Shown here piece by piece: positions 49,150 through 61,179 of a stretch of DNA of 64,000 nucleotides. This stretch comes from Cycas panzhihuaensis (taxonomy: Eukaryota; Cycadophyta): NCBI GenBank assembly GCA_023213395.1, contig CM041465.1, forward strand, positions 137,275,741-137,339,740, in the 5' to 3' direction. The notes under the pieces were generated by a model. The model worked only from the letters and a program-made list of their open reading frames with translations, searched no databases and was not told the origin of the DNA. Position 1 is the first letter of the stretch. Each line of letters begins with the position of its first letter. A program made the translations under genes and the position numbers.

Positions 49150-52100
49150 TCAAGACCCTCCAGTGGTGGCAATCCTCAGAGGCGCCTGCACGAGGCTCTC
49201 GATAATGACAAAGGGGCCAACCCATCTGGGCTTGAATTTGGCCAAGCAGTTGTGAAGATATTCCAGTTTGAGGACATGGTCCCCGGGAAACAAAGGACGG
49301 GAATGAAGATGTTTATCGTAGGTCCTTTGTGAGCGAGCTTTGGATGCTAGGTTAGCCTGGTAGGCAGCTAAGCATCTCTTACCCAAAGCTTCGAGGTCCA
49401 GGAGGCGAGCCTGGTGGATCGACTCCTCATCGATGAGACCCCGAAGAGAAACTCGCAGGGAGGGAATCTCAGCTAGGTGGGGCACGGAGCCCGCTAAGTG
49501 CTCAAGCAAGGCTTCATCGTCTTTGAAGTAATCCACCCCATGGATGACCTTACTTCGAATAGATGAAGTGCTGGAGGAAGTACGAGCAACAGGACCATGG
49601 TGGTCATCAGGTTATCCAATGTCCTCGACAGACTCTAAGGGAGAGTCAAGAAGGGGCTCCTCGGAAGGAGCAAAAGGTAGTTCTTCAAAACCATCACCTA
49701 TAGGGGGTGGTGAAGATGAAGAACAAGGGACCTGTGGGTCAAAACGTGTAATGATATGTGTCACAAAAGGATGACTAGTCTCACTAATGAAAGAGGTTCT
49801 AAGTGGGGATCTAGAACGAGATAGGTGCATCCTACTAGTGTAGAGGAAAGAAACGGGGTGAAGAAAGCCCTCATCCTCGTCATGAGACTCATTGTCGCTA
49901 AACGAGGCAAGGTACCCGTAGCTCCCAACACCAATAGGGGTAAAGCACATAAGACTATGAGAAGAGGATGCGAGATCTTCTTCGATGTGAGATGGATCGG
50001 GTATGCCGATGGAGCAAGTCGAGGCGTGAACAGAAGGGCCTTGGCTTACCTGATTAACAGGGTGAGTTTGTTTAACAGGTGAATACTCACGGGAGACAAC
50101 TCTCATCCATCCATCATGGATGAACTTAAGCTGCCCCCAACGAGTCAAACACACGGCTCCCATCTGGTCAAGCCATGGTCGACCCAAGAGGAGATTGTAG
50201 TCAACGTCAACGTCAAGGACTACAATGTCTGCGAGGACAGTCTTGCCCTCGAGAGTGAGTGGGATCGAAACAGATCCCAATGGGGTCTTTTTGCTACCGT
50301 CGTAGCCTTGGCATCGCCATGGAATAGGTTCCAAGGCGGAAATACTAAGCTCTTGCATAACACGCAAGGGCATAGCATTCACGGAAGAACCGTTATCGAC
50401 AACAGTTCTTCGCAGGGTACAGTCAGGTGTGTCTATGGTGATGGTGAACGGGAAGTTCTATTGGCATTCCCTTTCACACGTAGGGGCAAGATCTTTAGGA
50501 TCAAAAGAAATGACAGGCTCATGGCCTTGGGTAACACCCAAAGCGTGAATGGGCGTGTCATTCAATCCTAAAGCTTCCAAAAGGAGAGTCCGCTGCTCAG
50601 GACAACTCCTCAAAACATCCATCAAGGACATTCCCGCAGCGATAGTATGGAGTTCGTCAATGATAAAGAAAGGCTTACCCTTCGCAGGAGGTTGGGTAAG
50701 CGCCCTTCGGAAATTGTAATGACCAGGACGTATGGGAATGGCCTTGGGAAAAAGTGGCACTTCCGGAGGAGAGTTTTCCAGAAGAGGATTAGAGTGTGGG
50801 GCAGAAGAAGAGGCACCAGCTGCCTCTTTAGCAGTTTGAGACCAAGTAAGGGCATATAAAGGAGTAGCCTCAAGCATTTAGATCGCCTTCTTTCCCTTAT
50901 TCTGGGACTGCGAAGGTGATGGAGTACGTCTGTTAGGGGAACGAGAGGAAGAGGATGAATCCCGAGCGTCCTTCCCTTTATCGCAGGTAGGACGGGAATT
51001 CAGGGATCTTCCCCGGCTCTGGCTGTTTTTGGGCTGAGTCTTATGATCGCGTTCCCCATGTTTGGGGAACGGATCCTTGTGGACTGGTTGGTCTGGATTA
51101 GGCCTTGAGGCCCGTTTAGGGGATGAGTCATATTGAGGGGCATCCATGAGATGTTGGGCACTACAACATGAGTCATCATGGAAGCACTCCCCATGAATGG
51201 AACACCACTTCTTCTCAAGCAAAGAATCTGTCTTCCTTGCTAGAGAGGATTGGGTGTTACCATTCCTAGGGAGGGAAGCTTGAGTAGCTTGTTGGATTTG
51301 TTTGTTAGAAGTTGGTAATAAAGGAGCTTATAGTTTGAGTTCTTTCATCATACATTCAAATGAATGTATAGCGGATGTAAGTGGGTCTAAAGTCTTCTCA
51401 GTTGGATGAGAAGAAGACCTAGAAGATTGTTGAGGTTTAATATCTTTAGTTGGAGGTGGTGCCTCACGTCACTGTGAAGGCTTGAGAGGCTTCTTGAGTC
51501 CAGCCTAGATCTTAATAGCCTCAAGTGCTAAGCACTTTGCAATAGCGGAGTCACATGTAGTCGCCCCCATTTTAAGGACTTCTACGTGGACTTCAGGGCG
51601 AAGTGCATTAACGAAGAGATCCCTCTTCAACTCCTCGGGCAACGTAGCCTTAGTGGAATGAAGAAGGTCATGGAACCGCTGCACAAAGTCACGATTCATC
51701 TCATCGTGACCTTGTTTGAGCGATAAAAGAGATCTCATTCCACTTTCAAATGGGCGAGCAACATCAAAATAATTGATGAACTCGTCCACAAGTTACTGGA
51801 ACGAAAAAATGGAATGAGCTAGAAGACGATAAAACCACTTAAGGGCATTGCCTTGTAAAGATCGAGGGAATAGTTTAATTAAGATGTGGTCATAGGCCCA
51901 GTAATCAATACACGCCATAGAGAAACTACGAATGTGCTCCGTTGGGGGTTGTGAGGAAGTTCCGTCAAATTTAGGAACTTCGGGAGGATGAGGCGACAGA
52001 TTGGTTCTTAATGCCTCAACAGATAGTGGTGTTGATCTATAGTCCATGAAGGGACGTGCCCTTGCCTGGACTGTAGGATCGACGAATGATGCAGTAGGTA

Positions 52101-52942
52101 GTGAACAAGGAACAGATGGGAGTGATAAACCTATCCCTCCTTGAGGAAATGCCCCTTGTTAGAAGGGGGCTTGAGGATAAGTGCCTTGAAAGAGAGTTGG
52201 GTTCCCTTGCGAAGGCGCAGCAAAAGAGGCTACGCTAGATGGTGGAAAAGGAGGGTGTGGAACTGGGTTTTGTCCGTATGGGCCACCCGTGGGTGGCGCA
52301 ACCCCATATGGATGTAGCGGGTCCACCCCGTAAGCTGGAATATGATTCCCTTTACCCTGCCCCCAAGGTTGAGAAGTATAACCTGGGGGTATGTAAAGAG
52401 AAGGACCATGGGATTGGTTTTGAAGATACGTGGGAGCGGGTCCCACACGACTAGTGGTAGAAGCGTTAGCGAGCCCCCAGGCCTACTAGGGAACACATGT
52501 GCCACATTAGGACGTGGCACATTGGCTTGACTCAGAAAAGGTATGCTAACCCCAAGCTGGGAGAAAGACATACCTTGAGAGGGTCCCAAAGAGCTAGGAC
52601 CATGACGAGGAACGGAAGGTGCAACATGTGTCCCCAAAACAGTTGTATGTATGGAGTGGGACAAATATGTAGGCACGAAAGGATTAGTCATTACAGCAGG
52701 TGTAGATGCGGATGAAGAAAGTGGGAGAGGAGCGGACGAGGAAAACGCTCCACCACGAAAAGCATCTTCAAACCATCTAGGACAAGGTTGAAGACGAGCA
52801 GCCCGAAAGCACTCGTTAAGAGCTTCAACCACGTCAGCAGAAGGGCTATCAACATGATCATAAGAAGTAGATGGGACTTCAAATGAAGTAGACCCCTCAG
52901 GGAACTCCTCATAAGAATCACCAACTGGATTGTAAATCTCAA
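49150..52942 (-). pseudogene. Fused gag-protease-integrase C-terminus frame of element B
   Basis: The pieces 52159-52446, 51793-52047, 51505-51789, 50878-51222, 50458-50877, 49612-50382 and 49150-49536 share one frame. The gag N-terminus (52230-52942) has slipped to others. Landmarks are KWFYRLLAHSIF, MDEFINYFDVARPF, the zinc motif CSIHGECFHDDSC, the retropepsin VDNGSSVNAM with YNLLLGRPWLDQMG, the linker HGVDYFKDDEALLEHLAG, and right after it EIPSLRVSLRGLIDEE of the integrase end. The junction is the same as in A. The stop near 49613 is CAA to TAA relative to A. Confidence 0.85.
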
Positions 52943-53360
52943 GAGGAGATGGTCCTTCTACCGTATGAGTAGAAGGATGTGTGTCAAGTGGGTGACGTTG
53001 GTCACCTGGGTAGTAAATAGGATCGTCACCCTCTTGGGTGGATCCCAGAATGGATGCGAGAAACTCATGAGTTCCCGAGGCTAAGGTGTGATAGGCTCAA
53101 TCGAAAGGGTATCCTTCTATGGTCGAATCAAAATCTGATTATGAAAGAGGACGATACCCGAGATCTTCTAAAAATGGAGGCAAACCATGTAGGCGATGAG
53201 AGAAGCGTTGTATACAAAGCTTGCCAACACTTTAGAAGAAGGAAAGAGCCACAAGGAGTGCACGTTGGGGGCTGCCCAACAGAGGAGATAAAGTGAAATG
53301 AACCACTAAAAAGTAGTAATATCAACAGGAAGGGATGAGAACTAGCAGCCTTACTGGCAA

Positions 53361-53379
53361 GTCCCCAGTATGGTCACCA
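53361..53379 (-). other. Primer binding site of element B
   Basis: The minus strand reads TGGTGACCATACTGGGGAC, one change from element A's site. It is followed on the plus strand by only a few bases of LTR before element C. Confidence 0.75.
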
Positions 53380-53388
53380 GTGGATGCT

Positions 53389-55888
53389 TGTTTCCCAAAT
53401 AGTGGAATGGACTCGGGATGCATCGACACGTGTTTGTTCAGTATATGTTTTCACTTTTCTTACTTATGATTGCTAAGGTAATTTGGAGTAATTTGGTGAC
53501 ATATGCCCCGCCTACATGCATTTGTTTGATTGCTCTGCTCATAATGCATGCCTAACGGCACCCTTTAGCCTATGACGACTCACAATGGGGCATCCATAAG
53601 CGGATGCGACACCGTATGGCGTCTGACCACCACGATGTCTCCATGGTCTCTCGTGATGCTCTTGCCACTGCTTGTCCTTATTGCAGCGTGCACTTATGTT
53701 GCAAACCCTTCCTAAGCCGGTTTAACCCTTAGTTAGGAGCTCTTTGCATCGTTTCTGCCCACCGCCTCGGCCTTCCCCGCTTGACATATTTCAGTGCCTA
53801 GCCCCTCGCTTACCCTAAAGACCGATGTTTATGACTTTATAATGTATTTTTCTTCTTTTTTCTTTTTCGAAGTTTCGATACCGATCTGGTAAACTAAGCT
53901 GCATCATGGAGTCTGCTGCAGATGCGAAGTTTGCCGCAGACGATCGCTTAAAATTTTAAAGAAGCCACGCGACAAGGCCGCGTTTTCATGAATCGCCGTG
54001 GCTCAGACGATTGAGGCGCCCAAGGCCCCCAACGTTCACTTGCTATGCCCAAGGCATAAAACCTCTTTTTTCATTCATTTGCCTCATTCTTGAGTTCATT
54101 TTTCTAGACTTCTAAGCAAAAACTCTCTACCAAAAGACAAAGGAAAACACAGAAACTAAAGATTTTGATGCACGCAGCTTGAGCGTATGAAGTGGGCTAC
54201 TACCACCGGAGTTGCAGGCCATCACGCCCCTCACGCCTCTCCATCACAAGCTTCACCTTCTCTTACGAATACTCAAAGATCTAAAGCATTTCTTCACAAG
54301 AAAGACTACTCCAAAGGACAACTTCTAGCTCCCATCTTGCAGAGCTTCCTCCTTCCATCTTCTTGCAAAGGACACCAAAAAACCAGCCTTAGACATTGCT
54401 TGTGCTGCTGCTCCAAGTAGCCAAGGTGCATGCATGCATGCTCTCCTTCATTCAAGGTATTTCTTGTCTCTTGTTGGTGCATTTTTCCTTGCTTTTTTGT
54501 TGTTCTAGTGCAATTTCCTTCCTCTCTTTTGCATATACTTGCTTTGGGATCTTCTTTTGTCATTGGATGCAAGTAATCTTGGCTAGTGGTGACTTACTAT
54601 AGCTACGCCTTAGATTGGTTATATTTCTTTGCATTTCCTTGAGACTCGTCCTTCCCTTTCTAGCTTTCTCTTCACCATTTTCTAAGCTAGTCAGATAAAG
54701 GGTTTCACGCGAGGATTAGAGGGAGATAGGCGGGTCTGGCCCCCATTGCCATCCTTCTCCCCAAGGGTTCCGGTCCTTGTCCTCTCTCTCCCTTTATCAC
54801 CCGCTCTTTCTTAGGAAACGGGTTAAGGAAGCCTAAGAGGTCGGTTTGAGTTCTTTTCCTTGGTGTAGGCAACCTGTTACACACTGTCTCACCTCGCTCG
54901 CTAGCATTACCTTCCCGGACCCCGTGGAGACCACTCGTGGGTGAGTTAGCCATCCCGAGGCTACACTCAGTCCCATATAGTACATTTTGTGGTGCATGAT
55001 AGTTTGTATGCTCACCGCGCAGTGTTGTTTCATTTTTTGTTATGTGTTGGTGCGTAACTTGGTTTCTTTAGTTTAGTTGATTTCATTTCAGTATATACAC
55101 ATATATCTTGTTGTGCTTCGTAGCCTCTCCCGAGAGGAAGGCATTCTCTCCGCTTGTTTGCAGGATCACGCCGAGGGAGTGGTGCACGAGATCAACCTGC
55201 GGTCGGCTACCGTGACCAGATCTCTTCTCCCTTTCGCTTCGAGCTTTGCTTTTCGTCCTTTCGCTTTATTCGCCTTTGCATGCCTTAGGGGAGGTAAGTA
55301 AACCCCCTTCGTCGCCTCCAACCGACGTTGCATGCGTGGAGGAGAGAGGAAAGGAGCGCAACCGAGAGAGAGGATCCGCACTTCATCCTCAACCGCCGGA
55401 TCCAGGTATTCCTCGCGTTCCTTTGTTTTTTTCCTTTTTATCGTTCTTGCCTTTTTACATGCTTAATAGGTAAAAGAGAAGGGAATATAAAGAAAAAGGG
55501 AAATAGTCTTTTATTTTACGTTTACTTTTCTCTGCACTGCTTTCTTTTACATTGCATTACGAGAGACAGAAGACCCATTTACGTTGTATTTCCCAACCCA
55601 TGCCTTACTTCACGCCCGCTGCACGTTGAGCTTGCTGCCCTCTCGCTGCCTTCTCATCACCTTGAGAAGCCGCAACGCCGAGGTTTCCTTTTCCCTTCCG
55701 GCCATCCCAAGGGTAGGAAGGCCTCGCCTTGCTCGGCCACCGGAAGCAACCAGCACCTTGCGAGCCCTGCACTAAGGCCTCCCAAGACGGACGACCCGCG
55801 AGGTGAGATCCTCATTGCCCAGCCCACCAGGTTGTGTTTTGTATCTCTTTGCTAGACGTAGGATCGCATTCCCATGAGAGCGCTTTCA
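53389..55888 (+). repeat. 5' LTR of element C
   Basis: 2500 bp, starting TGTTTCCC and ending CGCTTTCA beside the primer site. It aligns in reverse with the solo LTR 38537-41046 over its length. Its short ORFs (for example 55328-55855) have no counterpart of known function and are not called as genes. Confidence 0.85.
54055..54063 (+). promoter_or_regulatory. Candidate TATA box in element C LTR
   Basis: CATAAAACC lies where the solo LTR has AGATAAAAGG (about 40405-40414, minus strand). The shared position about 670 bases into the LTR supports a promoter role. Confidence 0.35.
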
Positions 55889-55910
55889 CCGCGACCATAC
55901 TGGGATCGCC
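55889..55910 (+). other. Primer binding site of element C (decayed)
   Basis: CCGCGACCATACTGGGATC follows the LTR end. It matches the TGGCGACCATACTGGGGAC of element A with changes at the first bases and after TGGG. The flanking AAGGGAGCTAG is shared with element A's leader. Confidence 0.65.
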
Positions 55911-56150
55911 AAGAAGGGAGCTAGATCCGCTTCCCTTCGTGTTGGTGCTCTTGCCTTTAGGTAGGCTCGCATTTTGTGTTTTGAGTCGGGCAACCCCAAC
56001 GGGTTTGCAAGGCTTTCCTTTCTTTTCCTTTTCGCTTTTCTAACAACGCCATGAGGCGTTGCATGCGACGCTTTCGCGCCGCCATGGGTTTGCCGTTGTT
56101 AGAAGACCAATCGTCGCGCTTCATTCCATCGTCGAGCCCTGCTTTAAGCA

Positions 56151-58260
56151 ATGGAAGGTTACCCGTCCGATTGGGCTCACCATGCCATGACTTCTGAACT
56201 CAAGAGTTCCTTCGTCTGCTGGAATCCACCGTGAGGGCGAGGATTCCATCTATTACCCCGATGACCATTTCCACCTCAAGATTTTGAGCCTTCCACTCAT
56301 GCAATGGAAGATCCGGCCACTCGTGAGACCCGCCACCCCACCGGGCGAGCCCACGAGGAGCGCCCGAGGTCCCCTACTGAAGTCCTTCGACCTCATATGG
56401 CTATGAGGATACCCTCCCGCCACGACGGCCGAGGCGCTGGCGAGTACTTTCGGCGTCACGCCAACCGCCTCCTAGATGGTTAACGGAGATGCTACGCAAC
56501 GTGGTGTCTTCCTCATCCATGCCCACGTCATCTACGACGATTGATACGCCCGCCGCGACACACGCCCTATGCCGTGGTCTACCCCGGGCCCTAAGGCAGT
56601 GTTGCGCCGGAATCCCTAGTCGTGGGTCCCACTTCCTCGGGACACAGCGATCTTTCCCTCAACTCGGGTTAGTATGCCTTGCTCAAACCAAATGCACGCA
56701 ATCACGAACGTGGCGCACGCTGCTCCTAGTAGGCCTCGAGGCCTGGCTAGCGCCGCCGCCAGCCGTGTAGGACCCACTCCCACGCACGCCTGTAACCCGG
56801 TGGTCCTTCTTTACGTGCCCCTGTGCTACACGTCATAACCTTGGTGGCAAGGGAAGCCACCTCCTGCCTATGGAGTGGACCCGTTGCACCCATATGGGGT
56901 CGCGCCACCTACGGTGGCCCATATGGGCAAACCCGGCCCCTCATCCTCTGCTTCCGACGTCCAGCGACTCCTGGCCACACAAGACAAGGAAGCGCGCCTT
57001 TCCGAACATCTACCCGCACCCCTTCCCACAAGGGGTGTTTCCTCAAGGAGGGATGGGACCGACACCCCGTCTGCGTTTTTCGCGCTTGTCGATCCTTTAG
57101 CCTGTGCAAGGACACGCCCTTTCGTGGACTATAGGTCGACGCCTTGTCTCGAGGCGTTGAGGACTAACTTGCCGCCTCATCCTCCTCAAGTCCCCAAATT
57201 TGACGGACTTCGCCGCAAGACCCAACCGAACATGTGCGCAGCTTTTCCATGGCGCATCGACTATTGGGCCTACGACCATATCTTGATGAAGCTCTTCCCA
57301 TGTCCTTGCAGGCGACGCCTCAAGTGGTTCTACCGCCTTCCCGCCCATTCGATTTCCTCATTCCACAGCCTAGTGGACGAGTTCGTCAACTACTTTGACG
57401 TAGCCCGGCCCATTCGAAGCGGAATGAAAGCGCCTGTCGCTCAAACAAGGTCACGATGAGATGAATCGTGACTTTGTGCGACGCTTTCCACGACCTTCTT
57501 CATTCCACCAAGGCCACATTGCACGAGGAGTTGAAGAGGGATCTGCTTGTCAATGCACTTCCCCGAGGTGCACGTGGAGGTCCTCAAGATGGGGGCGACC
57601 ACGTGACTCCGCCATCACGAGGTGTTTAGCTGAGGCCATTGAGATCCAAGTGACTCAAGAAACCTCCTAGGCCCTCGCAACGCCGCGAGGTGCCTCTTCC
57701 GTGAAGGAAACCAAACCTTCACACTGGCTAGGACCACCTCTCACCCGACCGAGAGGACCCTAGATCCGCTTACTCCGCCATTCGCTGTTCGAGCGCACGA
57801 TGAAGGAGCTAAAACTTCAACCTCCTTCATCGCCTACCTCCCATAAACTCGTCCAACAAACCTCCTGCGGCGATGCCCCCAAAGGGGGTAACACCCAATC
57901 TTCTCAAGCAAGGAGGATCGAACCTCCTTGCTTGAGAAGAGGTGGTGTTCCGCCCACGGGAGTGTTTCCATGACGATGCGCGCTGTCGGGCACGGACCCA
58001 CGCGACACCCAAAGATCCACGCCGACTGCCCCTCAGCGAGCATCGAGGCCTCAACCTCGACGCCCGTTCATAGAGACCCGTTCCCAAGCATGGGGAACGG
58101 TCGATGTCCAAAGAAAGGAACAACCGACCTGGATAGGTCTCCCGATCCCCGCCTGCGTGGCGGAGGGAAGGGCGCCAAAGGTCACCTTCCCTTCGCGATC
58201 CCTCGACCGGCGCTCCGCCACCTCCGCGGTCCCGTAACAAGGGAAAGAAGGTGATCCAGA
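56151..58260 (+). pseudogene. Gag of element C
   Basis: Starts MEGYPSDWAHHAM, as in A and B. The proline-rich part (to about 57090) is broken into many frames. The gag core follows: RPFVDYRSTP (about 57118), PPHPPQVPKFDG, then WFYRLPAHSISSFHSLVDEF and NYFDVARP (about 57330-57415). The zinc motif region at 57928-58000 begins KRWCSAHG and is frameshifted after the first Cys-His pair. Most breaks look like one-base losses. Confidence 0.75.
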
Positions 58261-59650
58261 TGCTTGAGACCACTCCCACGCATTCACGGTCCCAAGCCGC
58301 GAAGGAGGCGGCAGGGTCCCTCCGCCTACCTCGCAGCTTGATCCTCCTCCAGACCACTCCTCCCGAGATTCCGCACTTCCCAAGACCATTCCCGACGCCC
58401 GGCGATTCGACTTTAGAGAGCCCTTACCCAACCCACGGGAAGGGTAAGCCTTTCTCCGTAGTCGAGGAGCTCCTCACCGTCGCCGGATGTCCATTATGGA
58501 TGTCTTGAGAAGTCGCCCGAGCAACGCACTCCTCTTGGAAGCTCCTGGTCGAACGATGCATCCGCTCACGCCTGGGTACGACCCTGCGTGAGCCCATGAT
58601 TTCCTTCGATCCTGTGGATCTTCCCCATCCGGTGGAAGGGAACGCGGTGGAACTTCCCTTTACCATCACAATCGACACTCTCGACGACGCTATGAGGACC
58701 GTCAGAGACAACGGTTCTTCCGTCAACGCCATGCCCTCGCTGCGTTATGCAAGAGCTTGGTGTTTACGCTTGGAACCCGCTCCATGGCGTTGTCAAGGCT
58801 ATGACTGCATCGAGAAGACTCCTTGGGATCTGTCTCGATACCCCTTACCCTCGAGGATAAGACGGCCGTTACTGACATCGTCGTCCTCGATGTCGATGTC
58901 GACTACAACTCGCTCGGTCGACCATGGCTCGACCAAATGGGAGCCGTGTGTTCCACTTGGGGCAACTCAAATTTGTTCATAATGGACAAATGAAAGTTGT
59001 CCTCATGAGCGATCGCCGCTGCCGCCTAGGCTTCCCGCCTGTGCAAGCCATGGGCATACGAAGGAAACAAACGCCTTCCGACTATGTCTCGCCTTGCTCC
59101 ATCTAATTCCCGATCCTCTTACCGAGAAGAAGGTCCCACACCTTCGTCTCCCGCGCTAACGCGCTTCGCCCCTATTGGCGTCGGCAGCTATGGGTACCTC
59201 GCCGTGTTTGACGACGACGAGTCCCATAGTGAGGAGGAGAACCTTCCTCATCCGGTTTCGCTCCTCCGCCAAAGTGGGCACCTTCCTAGTCCTAGGCGAC
59301 TCAGAACCCCTTTTGTTGGCGAGCTGGGTCACTTTCACACGTCACCTGACATTGCGCATGCTGACCTTCGTGCCCCGAGCTCTTCTGTTCCATCACTCCC
59401 CGCAGGTGATGATGATGTAGGGAGTTTTCCTCTTGCTTTTTACGAGGAACCCCTCCCTGTTTCTCCTTCAGGTCCTCTCGCGGATGGCGGGCAGTCTCCG
59501 TGCCACCGGCCTATTACTCCGCGCCATCCTTCGCCCGCCTCAAGTCGGGTCCTCAATGGAGTGGACTACTCAAGACGACGAGGCCTTCGAACACTTAGCC
59601 GGTTGCCTGCCGAGTTTGCCTCCCGGTCACCACAAGCTTGGCCACTGAAG
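58261..59650 (+). pseudogene. Protease and linker of element C
   Basis: The frame at 58596-58982 reads VELPFTITIDTLDDAMRTV and then DNGSSVNAMP, the retropepsin site of this family, followed by PAPWRCQGYD. A shift hides the YNxLLGRPWLDQMG part (about 58900-58940). The linker (59084-59650) has SRVLNGVDY and, in another frame, QDDEAFEHLAG. That is the point after which A and B are deleted. Here the sequence continues into the RT lead-in. Confidence 0.75.
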
Positions 59651-59779
59651 GTCTTAGCGATTGGGTCCCAGTTAGTGACCCAATCCCTCTCCGCTTCCTC
59701 CCTTCCTGTTGATCTCGCCCCTCCATTTCGAGGAGGGGAATGCCATGTGCATGGGGCAACCCAGACATAGTCCTTGCTG

Positions 59780-61150
59780 AGAGGGTCATCAAGGTAGGAG
59801 CGAGTGTACCGACGAGGTGAGGGAATACACCCTCCTGCTCCGTGAATTCCGCGATGTATTCGTGGGAATACTCGGACATGAAGGGCATCGCCCTCCATCG
59901 CCACGCACAACCCACGACCTTCCCCTAACGCAGCGCCCCGTGGAGTCGGGTCTTCACCCAAAGCTTTACCGCTAGTTAAGATGGAAGTCGAGAAGCTTTG
60001 GAGGCGGGCTTATTTCCTCTATCGACACCCCAAGTGGGTATCGAACATCGCTCCTGCCACAAAAGAACGGGACCATCCGTATTTGTGTCGATTTCGCGAC
60101 ATAAACAATGCTTGCCCTAAGGACAACTTTCCTCTCCCTTTCATCGATCAGATAATCGACCGTACGGCCGGGTTCGAAGTTATGTCCTTGATGGACGGCC
60201 TCCGCCACAACCAGATCCAATCTCTCCCAAGACCGTCACAAGACGACCTTCACCACGCCATGGGGTGTCTTTGCCTACAAGGCAATGCCCTTTGGCCTTA
60301 AAAATGCAGGGGCTACCTATCAGAGAGCCATGCATTTTATCTTTCACGACCTCATCAACAACACGATGGAGGTCTTCATGGACGACATGATGGGTCTCTC
60401 TCGCACCAGAGCCCATCACCCCTCCGATTTACGCACCATCTTCGCAAGATGCCGTAAGTACCATGTTAGCCTAAACCCGCTAAAGTGTGTGTTTGCCGTT
60501 ACCTCGGGCAAACTTCTTGGTTTCCTCGTGTCTCAACAAGGAATCCAAATCGACCTTAAAAGTTCAAGGCGATCCTTGACATGCCACCTCCTAGGACCCA
60601 ACGACAAATTAAGTCGCCCTCGGTAGGCTTGGTTTCTTGAGGCGTTTCTTGGCGGACTTTGCCATAAACGCCAAGCCTCTCACGAACCTATTGAAGAAAG
60701 GAGCCCCTTTTGTCTGGTCGGATAAGACCCAAAAGGCCTTCGTGGGGCTCAAGGAAGCACTCATTTCCGCCTACCGGGCGCCTCGCCTCGACAGGCCTTT
60801 CATCCTTTATACCCCAAGAACCGATGAGTCCTCGGGCGCAATGCTCACAGGAAGATGATTCGGAACCGAGAGGACCATTTACTTCATCACCGCACTCTCG
60901 CTGTCACCGAATCAAACTATCCTCCCGCCAAAAGGAATGCCTTTCCTTGGTCCACGCGACCAAGAAATTTCGTTACACCGCTGCAATACGACCAAGGTGA
61001 TCGTGCAATCCGATCCCATGCTATTTACTCACCCGCTCGATTTGATGTAGGACGGACGTTGGGCCGCCCCGCTTCAAGAATTCGACTTGCGGTCGTCAAT
61101 GTGAAGTCAAAGAAGGGGATGGTAGTGGCGAAGCTTAGCCGACGCCGCTA
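59780..61150 (+). pseudogene. Reverse transcriptase and RNase H of element C
   Basis: The lead-in (about 59800-59960) matches the usual REYxxLLREFRDVF words. RT frames are 59981-60301 (WVSNIAPATKE; INNACPKDNFPLPFIDQIID) and 60285-60626 (MPFGLKNAGATYQRAM; EVFMDDMM at the YxDD box). The RT end is at 60637-60858 (FLADFAINAKPLTNLLKKGA). RNase H words are TESNYPPAKRNAF (about 60907) and KSKKGMVVAKLS (about 61105). Each block is shifted against the next. These domains are what A and B lack. Confidence 0.8.
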
Positions 61151-61179
61151 TTCCCAACGCGAGCTGGCCCCGTTGATGA

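Larger units (their letters stand above)
46622..53388 (-). mobile_element. Element B: Tat-like Ty3/gypsy, pol-deleted, truncated at both LTRs
   Basis: Same orientation, order and deletion as element A, with near-identical stretches across the whole overlap (47585-53388 against 1-5826). It extends A's missing left part by about 1 kb of antisense ORF. It has no 3' LTR: at about 46621 it abuts the RLP pseudogene inside the antisense ORF. On the right only about 8 bp of its 5' LTR (TGGATGCT, 53381-53388) remain before the LTR of element C begins. Confidence 0.85.

Noticed and set aside
55328-55855. 175-codon ORF inside the LTR of element C
   Set aside because: Lies wholly in LTR sequence; the matching part of the solo LTR does not keep the frame.
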